A stretch of DNA of 64,000 nt. Origin: Parasitella parasitica. Lineage: Eukaryota > Mucoromycota > Mucoromycetes > Mucorales > Mucoraceae. This document shows positions 33,096 to 43,938 of the stretch, piece after piece (positions within the stretch are counted from its first letter, which is position 1; every line of letters begins with the position of its first letter). The notes under the pieces were generated by a model. It was not told the DNA's origin and made no database searches. It saw nothing but the letters and a program-made list of their open reading frames with translations. Position numbers and translations under genes: made by a program. The stretch is taken from positions 225,068-289,067 of the forward strand of contig MU619262.1 of the NCBI GenBank assembly GCA_025201805.1. Reading direction: 5' to 3'.

Positions 33096-34856
33096 ATGAT
33101 TGTACGAAACTGCTATTCTGCAATAATAGCTGTGAATATACTCTTATTTCACTTGGGTCTGCTACATGCGTCGATTGATCACCAAATAACAGATTGCAGC
33201 CACCCAAGCAACTACTCTGACTTTACAATCTTATTGATAAACAAAACCATTGTAGTTACTGCTGGAAATTCAGTGAGTTTTTTTTTGTGTGTTCAACTAA
33301 TTGATCCCATCAGCTTTACTGACTTTCAAGCAGAAAAACCTGCAAGTCTGGCAACAGGATATATCAAATGGGTTGAATGTTCACCAAAACTGCTGGACAA
33401 ATATGTTTGATAACAGCGTTGACGAAGTAGCAACAAACACGGCAAAAGGATATCTGCCGTATAAACATGGAATAGGGTTCAGGGTATCAGACAGTTTATT
33501 CGCTGTGCAGGGAGGCGATAATGCATCAACGTCGATGTCAAAGTTGGCCTACTTTGACCTTGCAACTCACTCATGGTCTAGCCGTAAGAACATATAAAAG
33601 ATAGCAGATACAAAGATAACAGGGGTATTAATTTGATCATACAGCGATAACGCAAGGCAGCGAACCGTCGCCAAGAGCTCGCATGTCTGTGTCATTGAAT
33701 GCAACGAGCAGCATTGCTTGGTTTTATGGAGGTCGAACAGAATTAACGGATCAATCAAGTGACTATGTAAATGGACACCGAAATACAAAAATAATGAAAT
33801 ACCAACGATTTCTGTAGTTCAACTCGTTTTATTATTTCGACATTCAAACATCCACCTGGAACTGGCCTGATACCTACTATTCTGGGGGGCATAGACCAGC
33901 AAGATATGGCCACAGTAGCAATTTAATGTGAGATTTGCCAAGCCAAAAGTAAAAAGATGTGAAAAATTAATTGTTTGGTAGATCTGAGCGCCTGTTTATT
34001 ATTGGTGGCAAAACGGCGGTTCATTCTGCTGATTCTAATAGCTGGGTGCAGTCGTCTGGTGATTTCCAGAGCGTATTAATATATGACACTGCTCATCACC
34101 AAGCGATTACCATGGCCACGATTGGAGATATCCCACCGGCTAGATACAGGTAATTGACAAGAATTCTCTTGTGACCCTACAGCTTCTAAACACCACATCA
34201 GCTTTTCTACCGTCAATGGTCTTGATGGAAAATCCATCGTTTTATTTGGCGGTCAGAACGCAACTGATACACAGGGATTTGATGCTACGAATGATGTCTA
34301 CGTACTGGATACGTGCACCTTGAAATGGTCTCGGCCTGTCATTAGCGGCGAACCGCCTGTTGCTCGTGCAGGCCACGAAGCAATTGTTTATGGAGATCAA
34401 TATATGATTGTCGTGATGGGAATACAGAATTACGATAGTCTTGCAGGCCCAATTTACACGGATGAAACTGCTATTTTGGACATGAAATCATGGACTTGGG
34501 TTAGTCAAATACCTGCAACGAGCATAATCACTACGTTGGCTACACCTACTTGTAAATTTACGTTTCCTGTTGTGATACCAAACACTGATGGTGACGATGG
34601 AGATTATAACAATAGTGGCAATGCCACGGTTGTGTCCAATACAAATAGATCACCTACAACGACACAATTGGCCGTTGGGATTACGTTTGGTATCCTTGGG
34701 TTCCTACTATTGTCTACGGGTGCCGTTATATTCATAATGAGAATTAGAAGAGATGTCGATGCCAAGCAGAATCCAAGATGGGTGCCCAGCGTATTCAAGA
34801 GAAAAAACAGAGAGAGATTGTCATCGACATCTGTATCGTCAACAACATCTTCTTAA
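33096..34856 (+). CDS. Kelch-repeat type I membrane protein
   Basis: Exons are 33096-33272, 33334-33583, 33645-33766, 33818-33927, 33982-34149 and 34202-34856 (493 residues). The N-terminal signal peptide is MIVRNCYSAIIAVNILLFHL and on to LLHAS. The ectodomain is a Kelch beta-propeller: repeats show the glycine pair and spaced aromatic residues in LFAVQGGDNAS, AWFYGGRTEL, LFIIGGKTAV and IVLFGGQNAT, with W residues at blade ends (THSWSS, TSTWNW, TLKWSR, MKSWTWV). A Thr/Asn stalk is followed by one transmembrane helix, AVGITFGILGFLLLSTGAV (about 432-455), and a short basic and Ser/Thr tail. It is likely a cell-surface or vacuolar receptor-like protein. Similar proteins are common in Mucoromycota; the ligand is unknown. 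Confidence 0.87.
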
Positions 34857-35020
34857 TTGTACATACATTACATACCTTGCATTATTTACATAATCCATAG
34901 CCTTGCGCTAAACATAAAGATCACATACTAGCTGTTACACTAAGCAACCAAAAGAAAACCCACCTTTTGTCAGGTTTGCTTGACAACATTAAATCTACTT
35001 ATATAAAGTTAAGCTTTTAG

Positions 35021-36412
35021 ATGATATGTAAAATTTCCCCATTTTCAATGCACTATTCAAACATGTGCGATGCTTCATCGTATGATAAAAACACTGGCTA
35101 TTACCGAGGAGCACCAATCTCGAATGCAGAAGACTCTCGCCAGATGTCTCGGCAGGATTTAGTGGCTACTCCTTGGGATGATGACAATTTCTCGCTGTGT
35201 CTTGATACGTTTCCTTTGTCTCGTTTAGCTAGAACAAAATACAATCAATACCCCTCGACTGCATCACCATTAAGAAAGCATTGGGACTCTTCTTCAAGCT
35301 GTTCATCCGATCCTATGAATGTGAACGATAGGGAAATCACTTATGCTTTAAAAGATACTCCACTGCCAGGTTTAACAGAGACCGAAAAAAAATTGACTTT
35401 TACCAAGAGCAAGAAAAGCAGATCCATAGCTACTCTCGACAGAGTTTCGTCCAAGCAGGATACTGCCGTTGTTGGCGGTGTATTTCCTTACAAAAATAAC
35501 TCCAACTTCTTAGCTCGCGTCAATTCTGAAAAGAACCCAAACAAGGTCATTGCACGGCCAAAGCCTATTCAACGCAGTAATAATAACGGCAGAGTAGAGC
35601 ATATCTCGCCATTGTTTAGCTCACCTACTATTCTCCAAAATGAAAATAATGTATTGAATAAGTCGTCTTCTTTGTCAAGATCACCTTTTACGTACAAATC
35701 GTCAAATTCATCAGTCAAAAGCAAGTTTTCAGGCCATAGCACAATGTCTTTTCCTACTGCTAATGCTGCTGCTCATCGACCGCAGCAAGATCATATTTGC
35801 AGCAATGAAAGTCAATTTTCTGACAGTCAATACTCTTACAGTGGTGAGAGCTGGAAACTAGTGCAGAGAAAATACAGCAGTTCAGCCATCGCTGTGATGC
35901 CTTCTTCACCTCCAATATCTCAATATGGCGATCCACAGTATCAAATAACTGTATCTAGAAGCTGTTCATCTCCGCGACACCAGATGCAGCAAGCCACGTA
36001 TTCATCCAGCAGATCTGCTAGTGTAATATGCTGCGACGCATATTCTAACGGAAAGCATTCTCCTCTGCAATATAGCAACAGTGTTGGCTCTTTGGGTGGC
36101 TTCTACACGCCACAAGGATCTCCTGTACCTTCAATTGCTTCTCGCCATGGCAACGAATCTATTTCTTCTTATCGTTCCCTCCCAGTACTCAGAAATGCTG
36201 ACCATCTTGTGCTTTACTCGGACGATGGATTATCATCCCACTGCGAACCAGCCAGCGCAAAAAACCGAGATTCCACTTACTCTCAAGTATTTGATCCTGC
36301 TTATAACGGAAAAAGAAAAAATACGCATCACAAGAAGGTCTCAGTGAGCATCTTTACAAAATTGGTCAAGAATTTAAAGCAGCATTTTATCAAAACTGCC
36401 AGCAAGGAATGA
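35021..36412 (+). CDS. Ser-rich hypothetical protein
   Basis: Single exon, up to 463 residues. No recognised domain. The sequence is low-complexity and Ser/Asn/Tyr-rich with many SP and TP sites (SPRHQMQ, SPVPSIAS, LSRSPFTYK), suggesting a disordered phosphoprotein. The C-terminus is basic and possibly helical: KKVSVSIFTKLVKNLKQHFI. The first ATG is used; a start at MHYSNMCDASS (35048) is equally possible. It follows the Kelch gene by 164 bp on the same strand and ends 137 bp before the MET2 stop, which faces it. Confidence 0.7.
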   Translation: MICKISPFSMHYSNMCDASSYDKNTGYYRGAPISNAEDSRQMSRQDLVATPWDDDNFSLCLDTFPLSRLARTKYNQYPSTASPLRKHWDSSSSCSSDPMNVNDREITYALKDTPLPGLTETEKKLTFTKSKKSRSIATLDRVSSKQDTAVVGGVFPYKNNSNFLARVNSEKNPNKVIARPKPIQRSNNNGRVEHISPLFSSPTILQNENNVLNKSSSLSRSPFTYKSSNSSVKSKFSGHSTMSFPTANAAAHRPQQDHICSNESQFSDSQYSYSGESWKLVQRKYSSSAIAVMPSSPPISQYGDPQYQITVSRSCSSPRHQMQQATYSSSRSASVICCDAYSNGKHSPLQYSNSVGSLGGFYTPQGSPVPSIASRHGNESISSYRSLPVLRNADHLVLYSDDGLSSHCEPASAKNRDSTYSQVFDPAYNGKRKNTHHKKVSVSIFTKLVKNLKQHFIKTASKE

Positions 36413-36549
36413 GTGATATATTTAAGAAACTAATAAAAAATGCAATCATTTCCAGTGCTTTCAAATATATATTTTGTCTGGAATACACGCCTACGTATGC
36501 ATGTCTAGCGTTTCTACTGTTTATTCTGTATAGTTTATATTTTTATCAT

Positions 36550-37965
36550 CTACCACTGAGTGATGTCTACTTCAGCTTCACCAAACAGGCTGGTTTTCGT
36601 AGCCTTGACAACTTGGCTTTGTTCGAGTTCCTCATCGGTAATTGTAATCGAGCTGTAAATTTCAGGCACAACGCGCTTGATAAAGTTCAAGAGATGGCGA
36701 TTAATTTGGTCAAATTCAAGCAAAAATCCATCGTGCCCGTCAGGAGAGTCAATGACAATCATTTCTGTGTCCGCCATACCCTCGGCCAATTCGTACTGCT
36801 CGGATATAGTGAATAGCCCATCAGATTCGATGCCAATGACCAAGGCGGGTTGGTCAATGGAGGCCAAAATATCAAAGTAGTCTCCTCTTCCCCGCGAGAG
36901 GTCGTGCGAGTCCATTTTGCGGGTCAGAGCAATGTAGCAGTTGGCGTCAAAGCGATTGATAAACTTGCTGCCTTGATATCTCAAGTAAGACTGTGCTGAA
37001 AAGACAAAAGGTGTGGGCATCGTTGGGTTGTTGATGGTTCCGATTTTGGCGCTTTCGTTCGCTGTTGACTCTGCATGACTAGTATTGCGATGACCATCGT
37101 TGTGGATCAAACGGTTAGCTTCCCTGGGCGAATTCGGCCTGCCAGTGGGCTTCATGTCAGCTGCTTTGCGGCCGAACCGCGATTCGAACGAATTGCGGGA
37201 TCTGTAGGTAAGCAGGGCAGACATACGTGCAGCCGATAATCCTACATCTGGAGGAGCATTGTCCGTGTAGTATCCGTCTGCGTAATTGGGATCGCTGTAA
37301 ATTGACTGACGTTGAGCCTCGCCCCAACTGATTCCCCAAGCTGAATGACGGCCTGATGTAGCAATAGGGACAATGGTGCGGACGTAATCCTGCCCCATTT
37401 GCGCCCATTCCAGCACTTGCATACCTCCCATTGATCCGCCCACACACACAGCAATTTGCTTGACACCGAGAAGATCCAAGATCAGTCGATGAAGAGCAAC
37501 GTCGTCTCGCACACTCACCAAAGGGAATTCTGGGCCGTAAATATTTCCTGTTTCGGGATTGATGGTCAATGGCGAAGCAGAGCCATAGGGAGAGCCGAGT
37601 ACATTGCAGCAAACGATAAAGAATTTGGTATAGTCAAATGCTCGTCTTGGGCCCATCAATGGACCCCACCTATCTACCTGTGAGTGTCCCACCCCCAAGC
37701 CAAATCACGCAAAATTGACGTACCAATCCTCGACATCAGCGCTGCCGGTAAGAGCATGACAAATGACCATACAATTATCCGCCTTTTCATTCAATTTGCC
37801 CCATGATTTCCAAGCAATTGGAACGCTGGCCAACCTCACGCCTGACTCTAATGTATATTCTGGGATGATGGTGATATTCTGATCAGGTATAAGCTTTACC
37901 AGCTTGTTTCTCGACTCTTCAAACGGTAACTCGTTTAATGTTGCGTATGTTTTGTAATCTTGCAT
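36550..37965 (-). CDS. MET2: Homoserine O-acetyltransferase
   Basis: Acetylates L-homoserine with acetyl-CoA, the first step to methionine and homocysteine by the fungal O-acetylhomoserine route. Exons are 37965-37724 and 37669-36550 (453 residues), joined as EDW-WGPLMGPRRAFDY. It is an alpha/beta-hydrolase: FIVCCNVLGSPYGSASP, nucleophile elbow VCVGGSMGGMQVLEWA (Ser near 160), SGRHSAWGISWGEAQRQ, FDANCYIALTRKMDSHD, acid Asp in IGIESDGLFTISEQ and His in DSPDGHDGFLLEF (near 390). A Ser/Asn-rich insert of about 45 residues (TGRPNSPREANRL and on) precedes FVFSAQSYLRYQG and is common in fungal homologues. Divergent from phosphoglycerate dehydrogenase, with starts 263 bp apart. Confidence 0.96.
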
Positions 37966-38227
37966 GATAGATGAATATGCGTTTGCAATCTAATAATGCT
38001 CTTTTTTGTTCAAAAGAAGAGATACAATGGAGCCATCTACATCTCGTCCAGTAGAAACCATACTGGCTGCACCCAATCAAATGACTTGACGATGACACAA
38101 AATCGAATCTTATACACATTTATTGTGACGTTACATGACAACACCTCTTTAAAAGGCCATCACCGAGTCAAGAAGAATTCCCTTTTTCTCTCTTGCTTGA
38201 AAAAAAAAAAAAAAAAAAAAAAAAAAC
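37966..38227. promoter_or_regulatory. Shared promoter of MET2 and phosphoglycerate dehydrogenase
   Basis: A 262-bp divergent promoter. It holds TGACGT (near 38125) and GAGTCA at 38165-38170, the reverse complement of the Gcn4/CPC-1 core TGACTC. A long A run (about 38200-38226) ends immediately before the SER3-type start codon. General amino-acid control of both genes is an inference from this motif and the gene pair. Confidence 0.45.
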
Positions 38228-39670
38228 ATGTCGACCACTGATGCAGCTCCAGAAACCCGTGCTCGCGGTTCTTCTTTCACTCAGACTAAACCCAAGCTAC
38301 TCAAACCCTTCAAGACTTCTGAAGTAAAGATTCTGCTCTTGGAAAATGTCAATGTCACTGCCGTAGATGCATTCAAAAAGCAAGGCTATCAGGTAAAATG
38401 GCATGATGTCTCTTATGGGGGGTGAGAAGGTGGGAGCGGATATACTGATGGGGTGTGAAATGTAGGTTGAGACTGTACCCAAGGCTTTAGTTGGTGATGA
38501 ATTGATTGAAAAAATAAAGGATGTTCATATCGTCGGTATCCGCTCCAAGACAAAGCTCACCAAGGCTGTCTTGGATGAAGCAAAGAATCTCTTGGGAATT
38601 GGCTGCTTCTGCATTGGCACAAATCAGGTTGATCTCAAGGCTGCTGCTGATAAGGGCGTAAGGATATTACATCGCTGGACATGCTGCAATGTATTAAGTT
38701 GTTTTTGTAGATTGCGGTGTTCAACTCTCCCTTTAGCAACTCAAGATCAGTCGCAGAACTAGTCATTGGCGAATTGATCACACTCGCCCGTCAATTGGGC
38801 GATCGCAATACAGAAATGCACAATGGTATCTGGAATAAGGTCTCCAAGAACTGCTATGAGATTAGACACAAAGTGCTCGGCATTGTGGGCTACGGCCATA
38901 TTGGTGCCCAGCTTTCTGTTTTAGCAGAGGCAATGGGCATGACAGTCTACTTTTATGATATCCAACAAATTATGCCTCTCGGTCAAGCAAAACCTGTTGA
39001 CTCTCTTGAGGAACTTTTGGGCATCTCTGATTTTGTATCGCTCCACGTACCAGAAACAGAAGATACAAAAAACATGATTGGGGAACGTGAAATCATGAAT
39101 CATATGAAGAAGGGGTCTTATCTGTTGAACAATGCTCGCGGCACAGTTGTCCAAATCGCTGCTCTTGTAAAGGGTTTGCAATCTGGACATCTGGCCGGTG
39201 CTGCCATTGATGTCTATCCCAAAGAGCCCGCCGCCAATGGCCCCAACTTTAACGACTATCCTGACTTGTTGTCTGCTAGCAATTTAATCATGACCCCCCA
39301 TATTGGTGGCTCTACGGAAGAAGCCCAGAGTATGATTGGCATTGAAGTCTCGAATGCTTTGACCAAGTTTATCAACGAAGGCTCGTCGCTCGGTGCTGTT
39401 AATTTCCCTGAAATTGACCTGCGTGCTATTTCTCAAGATGATAGAGACACTGTTCGCGTTCTTTACATTCATCGCAACATCCCTGGTGTTCTCAGAGCAA
39501 TCAACGAAATTTTTGCCGAGCATAACGTCGAAAAGCAATATTCCGACTCCAAGGGTGAAATTGCCTATGTAATGGCAGATATCTCAAATGTAACACAGCA
39601 GCATTTAGAAACCCTTTATAATGCCATTGTTGCCACTCCTGCCAACATCAGAACCCGCGTTCTTTACTAA
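38228..39670 (+). CDS. D-3-phosphoglycerate dehydrogenase
   Basis: Oxidises 3-phosphoglycerate with NAD, the first committed step of serine synthesis. Exons are 38228-38392, 38466-38657 and 38711-39670 (438 residues). Motifs are VKILLLENVNVTAVDAFKK, AVFNSPFSNSRSVAELVIGE, Rossmann GIVGYGHIGAQLSVLAEAMG (about 177), NNARGTVVQIAALVKGL (substrate Arg), DVYPKEPAAN (Glu of the relay) and MTPHIGGSTEEAQ (catalytic His, about 315). The C-terminal ACT-type domain (IPGVLRAINEIFAEHN and IAYVMADISN) is where serine feedback acts in this family. Equivalent to yeast SER3/SER33. An AATAAA signal is present about 28 nt after the stop. Confidence 0.96.
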
Positions 39671-40830
39671 ACAAATGTACATTTTGTGAATATTCAAATA
39701 AAACTATTAGATTGTTATCAGCTTGCAATACGATCATGAGTCATTGATAACAAAGATAACAAACAATCTCAGCAAACTATGTATTCAAAGAATTCGAATG
39801 AGTCAGTTATCCCTTGTGCAACAAGCGAAATGAGGTTGATCACTACAAAAAAGTTTTCAGTATTTTAAGCTCTGTTCCACAAAAAAAAAAGACAATCCAC
39901 GCATTGATTGTAGTGGTACTAGTTCAGAGCAATTCTGGTTGCCATGTGCTAATATAGGCCATTTTCACATTCTATTATTTTGTTACTCATATGCATATAC
40001 AGACGTTGGGCAACTTGTGCTTCATTATGCGTTGAACCCGTTTTGTTATGCCAGAGTTGTCATAATATTAATAATCACATCGAGGGGGGGGGGTACTGCT
40101 ACTTACTACGACAAAGAGAGATGTTGCAAGTGATGGTTTCAAAGTAACTTTTGGATTATTTCAACACCTTGTCTGTCGATGAAATTTTGGATACATTTGT
40201 AAGATTAAAAGTTGTTGTGGAAGGAAACAGCAGATGTCCATGATAAGCTTGTCTTGATGACATTTCGACAATAAAGGTAGATGGGAAAAATTCAAGACTT
40301 TACAGCTAGAAACGACACGCTTGTTTAGCTAGTTTGCGTTCTGTTTTTCGTTTGTCGATCTTTATTAACTCAAAGGCTTTATTAAAAAGTCATTTTCTTG
40401 ACAGAAATGTCAATAGCAGTGAATCTAATTAGCTGTTTTAGCTTGATTATGTAAATTATCACACATCCCGAATCTTTCTCATCTGCGCATTGATTCTTTC
40501 AAGCAAAAAGTAGAATAGTCTGCCAAGCACTAACCTGTTGATGTATACCAGTAGTAGCAGACTTTTGTTAGCTTTGCGGAGTATAACTGTCGACAAAGTA
40601 TATTCAGCTCTCAGGCTACATCAAGTAGCTTGTATCTTGGCGAATTGCTGAATAGCTTGGTGCTAATGAATAGCGTATTGCTATCATTGGTCAAAACAAA
40701 GGTGTAATATGACTTTCCTAAATAGATTATACGCTCTCCAGTATATACCGCAATCAAAAAGCTAATGACACTCTAATAGTGTAATATGGACGCTAATGTG
40801 AAATGGCTATAGATAAAGGACTTGACTATC

Positions 40831-40832
<2 letters not shown>

Positions 40833-40879
<47 letters not shown>
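40833..40879. repeat. T47 homopolymer
   Basis: Uninterrupted run of 47 T. It may be the poly-A tail of a retroposed sequence on the minus strand, but no target-site duplication or coding body was found beside it. Confidence 0.9.
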
Positions 40880-40880
<1 letters not shown>

Positions 40881-41146
40881 ACAAATATATCTATTCTCTT
40901 CATGAGGGTAGCCGCTATAAACCTTGCGAGCCTTGGCCTCCTTTTAGATCAGGTATAGCGCACAAAAGAATGGCCACTTGGTACTATATTTATTCAAGTC
41001 GTACGAAAGTGATTGTTCAAAAATAGAATTTCTATTTTTTTTAGGGAAACAAAAATTCTACCCAAAACGAGGGCAAATGTTCTGGCCCTGCTCCATCATG
41101 TTGAGAAACCAGGCAAATCAGCGATATTTATGTTCATAGCACTGTC

Positions 41147-41177
<31 letters not shown>

Positions 41178-41187
41178 NNNNNNNNNN
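41178..41187. other. Assembly gap (10 N)
   Basis: Ten N after a T26 run in intergenic DNA; no exon is affected. Confidence 0.98.
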
Positions 41188-41412
41188 AGATCTTGAAAAA
41201 GTTGTTATGTTGCAATATATAGAAAACTGCCTTGTAGTCAAAAAGTATGTATATAATACTATCAGATATTGCTGTTACACACTTTCCAAATGATCGGGGC
41301 CTTTTCACGATGGCCCTATATATATAATATTATCGTAGCATTTTGAAGGGAGAGACAAATGAAGAGAGGCAATCCACACGTTTTTCACGGTATTTCAATA
41401 GATGAAAACTTG

Positions 41413-41420
41413 TATAAATA
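41413..41420 (+). promoter_or_regulatory. TATA box of mucin-like gene
   Basis: TATAAATA, 53 nt before the start codon at 41473, followed by a pyrimidine-rich stretch where transcription could begin. Confidence 0.6.
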
Positions 41421-41472
41421 GCCCCATTTTTTTTCTGATTTATATTTCTCTTTTCTTCCATCAAGAACCAAA

Positions 41473-42705
41473 ATGAAGCCATCGCTAAAAAGATCAATTA
41501 TACTGGCAATCGTTATTCTACAGTTTACACATGTAGCCTTTTCTCAGCAACAACAACAACAACAACAGCAGCAGCAGCAAGGTCAGGCGTCTAATAATGT
41601 ATCAAGTGGCAATCAGCAAGACACTCAGCAGCAGCAGCAACAAACATCCAATACGCCTGCTGCCACATCTGCGCCGGTTGCTGAGACTTCAGTTCCTGCT
41701 GTTACAACTACCACGGAAGCAGCTCAACCAACAACGACTCAAGCACCCGAAACTTCGGCTAATGCCACTGTGGAACCAACAACCGCAACAGCAGCACCCA
41801 TCACATCTGATGCGGCTGTCCCTTCCAGTTCATCTGATGTCGGTAGTGATACCCGATCTGAAAGCAGAAAGGGGAATCAGCAAACCTCTACTATGGCAAC
41901 TAGTGACGGTAGCGCCGTCTCTACTGGCACTACTCCTAGCGGTCGTCCTCAGGCAACGGAGAGCGGTGGTTCAGGTGTAGCAGATGATTCAGGTTCGAGC
42001 AAAACTGCTGTTATTGCGGGATCAGTAGTGGGCGGTCTTGGTAAGTGCATGTGTGCATAAGTATCAAGCATACTGTTAACATTTTTTTTCCATCTTATGA
42101 ATAATATAGTGGGTATCGCTTTAATTGCGGGTCTCCTTACTTGGATGAATCGTCGTGGCGGTTGCACAAGCCGTACCCGCCGTCGTGATGCTCAGGAAGA
42201 CTTTTCCAACGACGATGACTACAAAATGACTGACAATAGCGTTGGCTTGGGAGCAGCTGCAAGCGGTGCCATGCACTCAACTGACAATATACCCTCATCG
42301 TCTCCCTTCCAACATGCTCGTCGCTTTGTCCCTCCTACATCAAGCACAACTGGCTACATGAACTTGCAAGATGAGGAATATGGGTATGACCAAAATGCGA
42401 ATGTCGCGGGTGCAGGCTATCAGCCTCAGCATTATCAGGATTATAATGCTGGCGACGTGTACCATGATGGCTCTCACCCTGAATACAACCATGATCACCA
42501 GCACTACAATGAATACGCTGCCCACGATTATTCTGCAGACGGTAGTGGTTTGGGTGGTTATCAGCAGCAAGCATTCTATAACCATGCACCGGGGTCTAGT
42601 GTTACTTTACCCACCCTTACAAGCTCTGTCCCTCTTGCTCCTGCCGATACCTATCGCCAGCAATTGAAACCTGATCAAGTCGAGCAAAAGCCGAATGTAG
42701 CCTAA
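41473..42705 (+). CDS. Mucin-like single-pass surface protein with polyQ
   Basis: Exons are 41473-42040 and 42110-42705 (387 residues). The signal peptide MKPSLKRSIILAIVILQFTH ends near AFS. A run of 12 glutamines follows directly (CAA then CAG codons), then a Ser/Thr/Ala/Pro-rich region (about 40-175) typical of heavily O-mannosylated proteins. One transmembrane helix, AVIAGSVVGGLVGIALIAGL (about 178-203), is followed by a basic stop-transfer (NRRGGCTSRTRRR). The cytosolic tail is Tyr/His/Gln-rich with many acidic residues (DEEYGYDQNAN, EYNHDHQHYNEY). The architecture resembles fungal wall-stress sensors (Wsc/Mid2-like), without a cysteine-rich WSC domain. This role is inferred. Confidence 0.82.
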
Positions 42706-42793
42706 GATATTATTTGAACCCTTTTTGTATATTCCACTGTAAAATACTATTATTTATTCTTATTATTGTTAAAGCTAAAATAAATAGACCTTA

Positions 42794-43938
42794 TCACATA
42801 TCTAAATTTTCAAGAGTCAAGGCCAGAGGTACATGGTCACTTGCACCCCATCCCTCATGGCGGATCTCGCTGGATATGATCTTGCCAAGTAAATCAGGTG
42901 TTGTTACAAAATAATCCAGCCTCCATCCCATCAACTTTTCGCGACATTTGAAGCGGTATCCATAGTATGTATAATGTCCTTTCTGCTCTGGGTGAAAATG
43001 GCGCCACGTATCAATCAATCCGGGTAGTTTCTCTGGTTTGGATTCATTCAGTACTTTGTCGAAATCAGTTCTCTCTTCAATGGTAAAACCAGCTGAGCGC
43101 TGATTTGTATCGGGGCGCGCAAGATCGTCAGCCGTATGCGCTACGTTCAAATCACTACAAGTACAAGAAAACACTTAATGTCGAGTACGTTGTAGCAGGT
43201 GGAATCGCACTTTACCCAGTCCAAACTATAGACTCGCCTTCTTTTTGAAGAGAGCGAATGTACTTTTCCATGCGGTCGTTAAAGACTTGTCTCTCAGGCA
43301 GCCTGACGAGCTTTTCGCCTGCATTAGGTACATAGCATCCAATCAGCGTAAAGCTGGGGAATGTTAATGAAAGCACTCTTCCTCGTGTAGTAGCTTCAAA
43401 TCCAGGAATGCCATACAGCACTTTGGAAGGTTTATATTTTGAGAAAACAGCAACACCAGCTAATGTATTGCATTACATTAATCATCTTGAAATCATCAAC
43501 CAAACCTGGATATGCATACTCACCATAGCCCTTTTTCTCGTCAATTGCCCAGTAGCGATACTTGTACACTTTGTCATTGACAGCAGTAGATAGGGGTGCG
43601 TTCTGTTTATGTTCCTGGATACACAGAATATCAGCGTCCTCGGCATCAACATAAGTATTAAACCCCTTTTTGATACAAGCTGCCAAACCAGCTACATTGT
43701 ACGATGCAATCTTGATGCTATTCTCTGGTTTCGGAGGGATATTGAACTTTGTTGGAAATGTCATGTTGTTTGGTAGAGAGGAATCAAATGGTTCCCAAAC
43801 AGCAGTCTTCGTTTTCGTCATCTTGGCCTTCTTTACTACTGTAGTATTGATAGTGGTTTCAGGTGAAAGTGTGCGCTTTTCAACGACTTTTGTCGCTTCA
43901 ACGGTTGCTGAAGTTGTCTTCTTTCGGGTGCCAGCCAT
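42794..43938 (-). CDS. AP endonuclease, APEX1/ExoIII family
   Basis: Cleaves DNA 5' of abasic sites in base-excision repair. Exons are 43938-43524, 43459-43216 and 43154-42794 (339 residues). The N-terminal 85 residues are Lys/Thr-rich with likely nuclear signals (KKAKMTKTKT). Catalytic motifs are IKIASYNVAGLAACIKKG, ILCIQEHK (metal Glu), FTLIGCYVPNAGEKL, VWTGDLNVAH (Asp/Asn pair), SAGFTIEERTDF, GWRLDYFVTT and GWGASDHVPLALTL (catalytic His). The usual QETK reads QEHK here. The frame is open further upstream: an in-frame ATG at 44016 would add a leader, MKRFPLLRVSLFSTCTLRLS and on, that looks like a mitochondrial presequence. It ends 88 bp from the mucin-like gene (convergent). Confidence 0.95.

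Larger units (their letters stand above)
39671..41472. other. Intergenic with long T runs and a gap
   Basis: About 1.8 kb with no supported gene. It contains a G9 run near 40084, a 47-nt T run at 40833-40879, a T26 run leading into the gap 41178-41187, and the promoter of the mucin-like gene. ORFs here are short and lack motifs. Confidence 0.5.
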
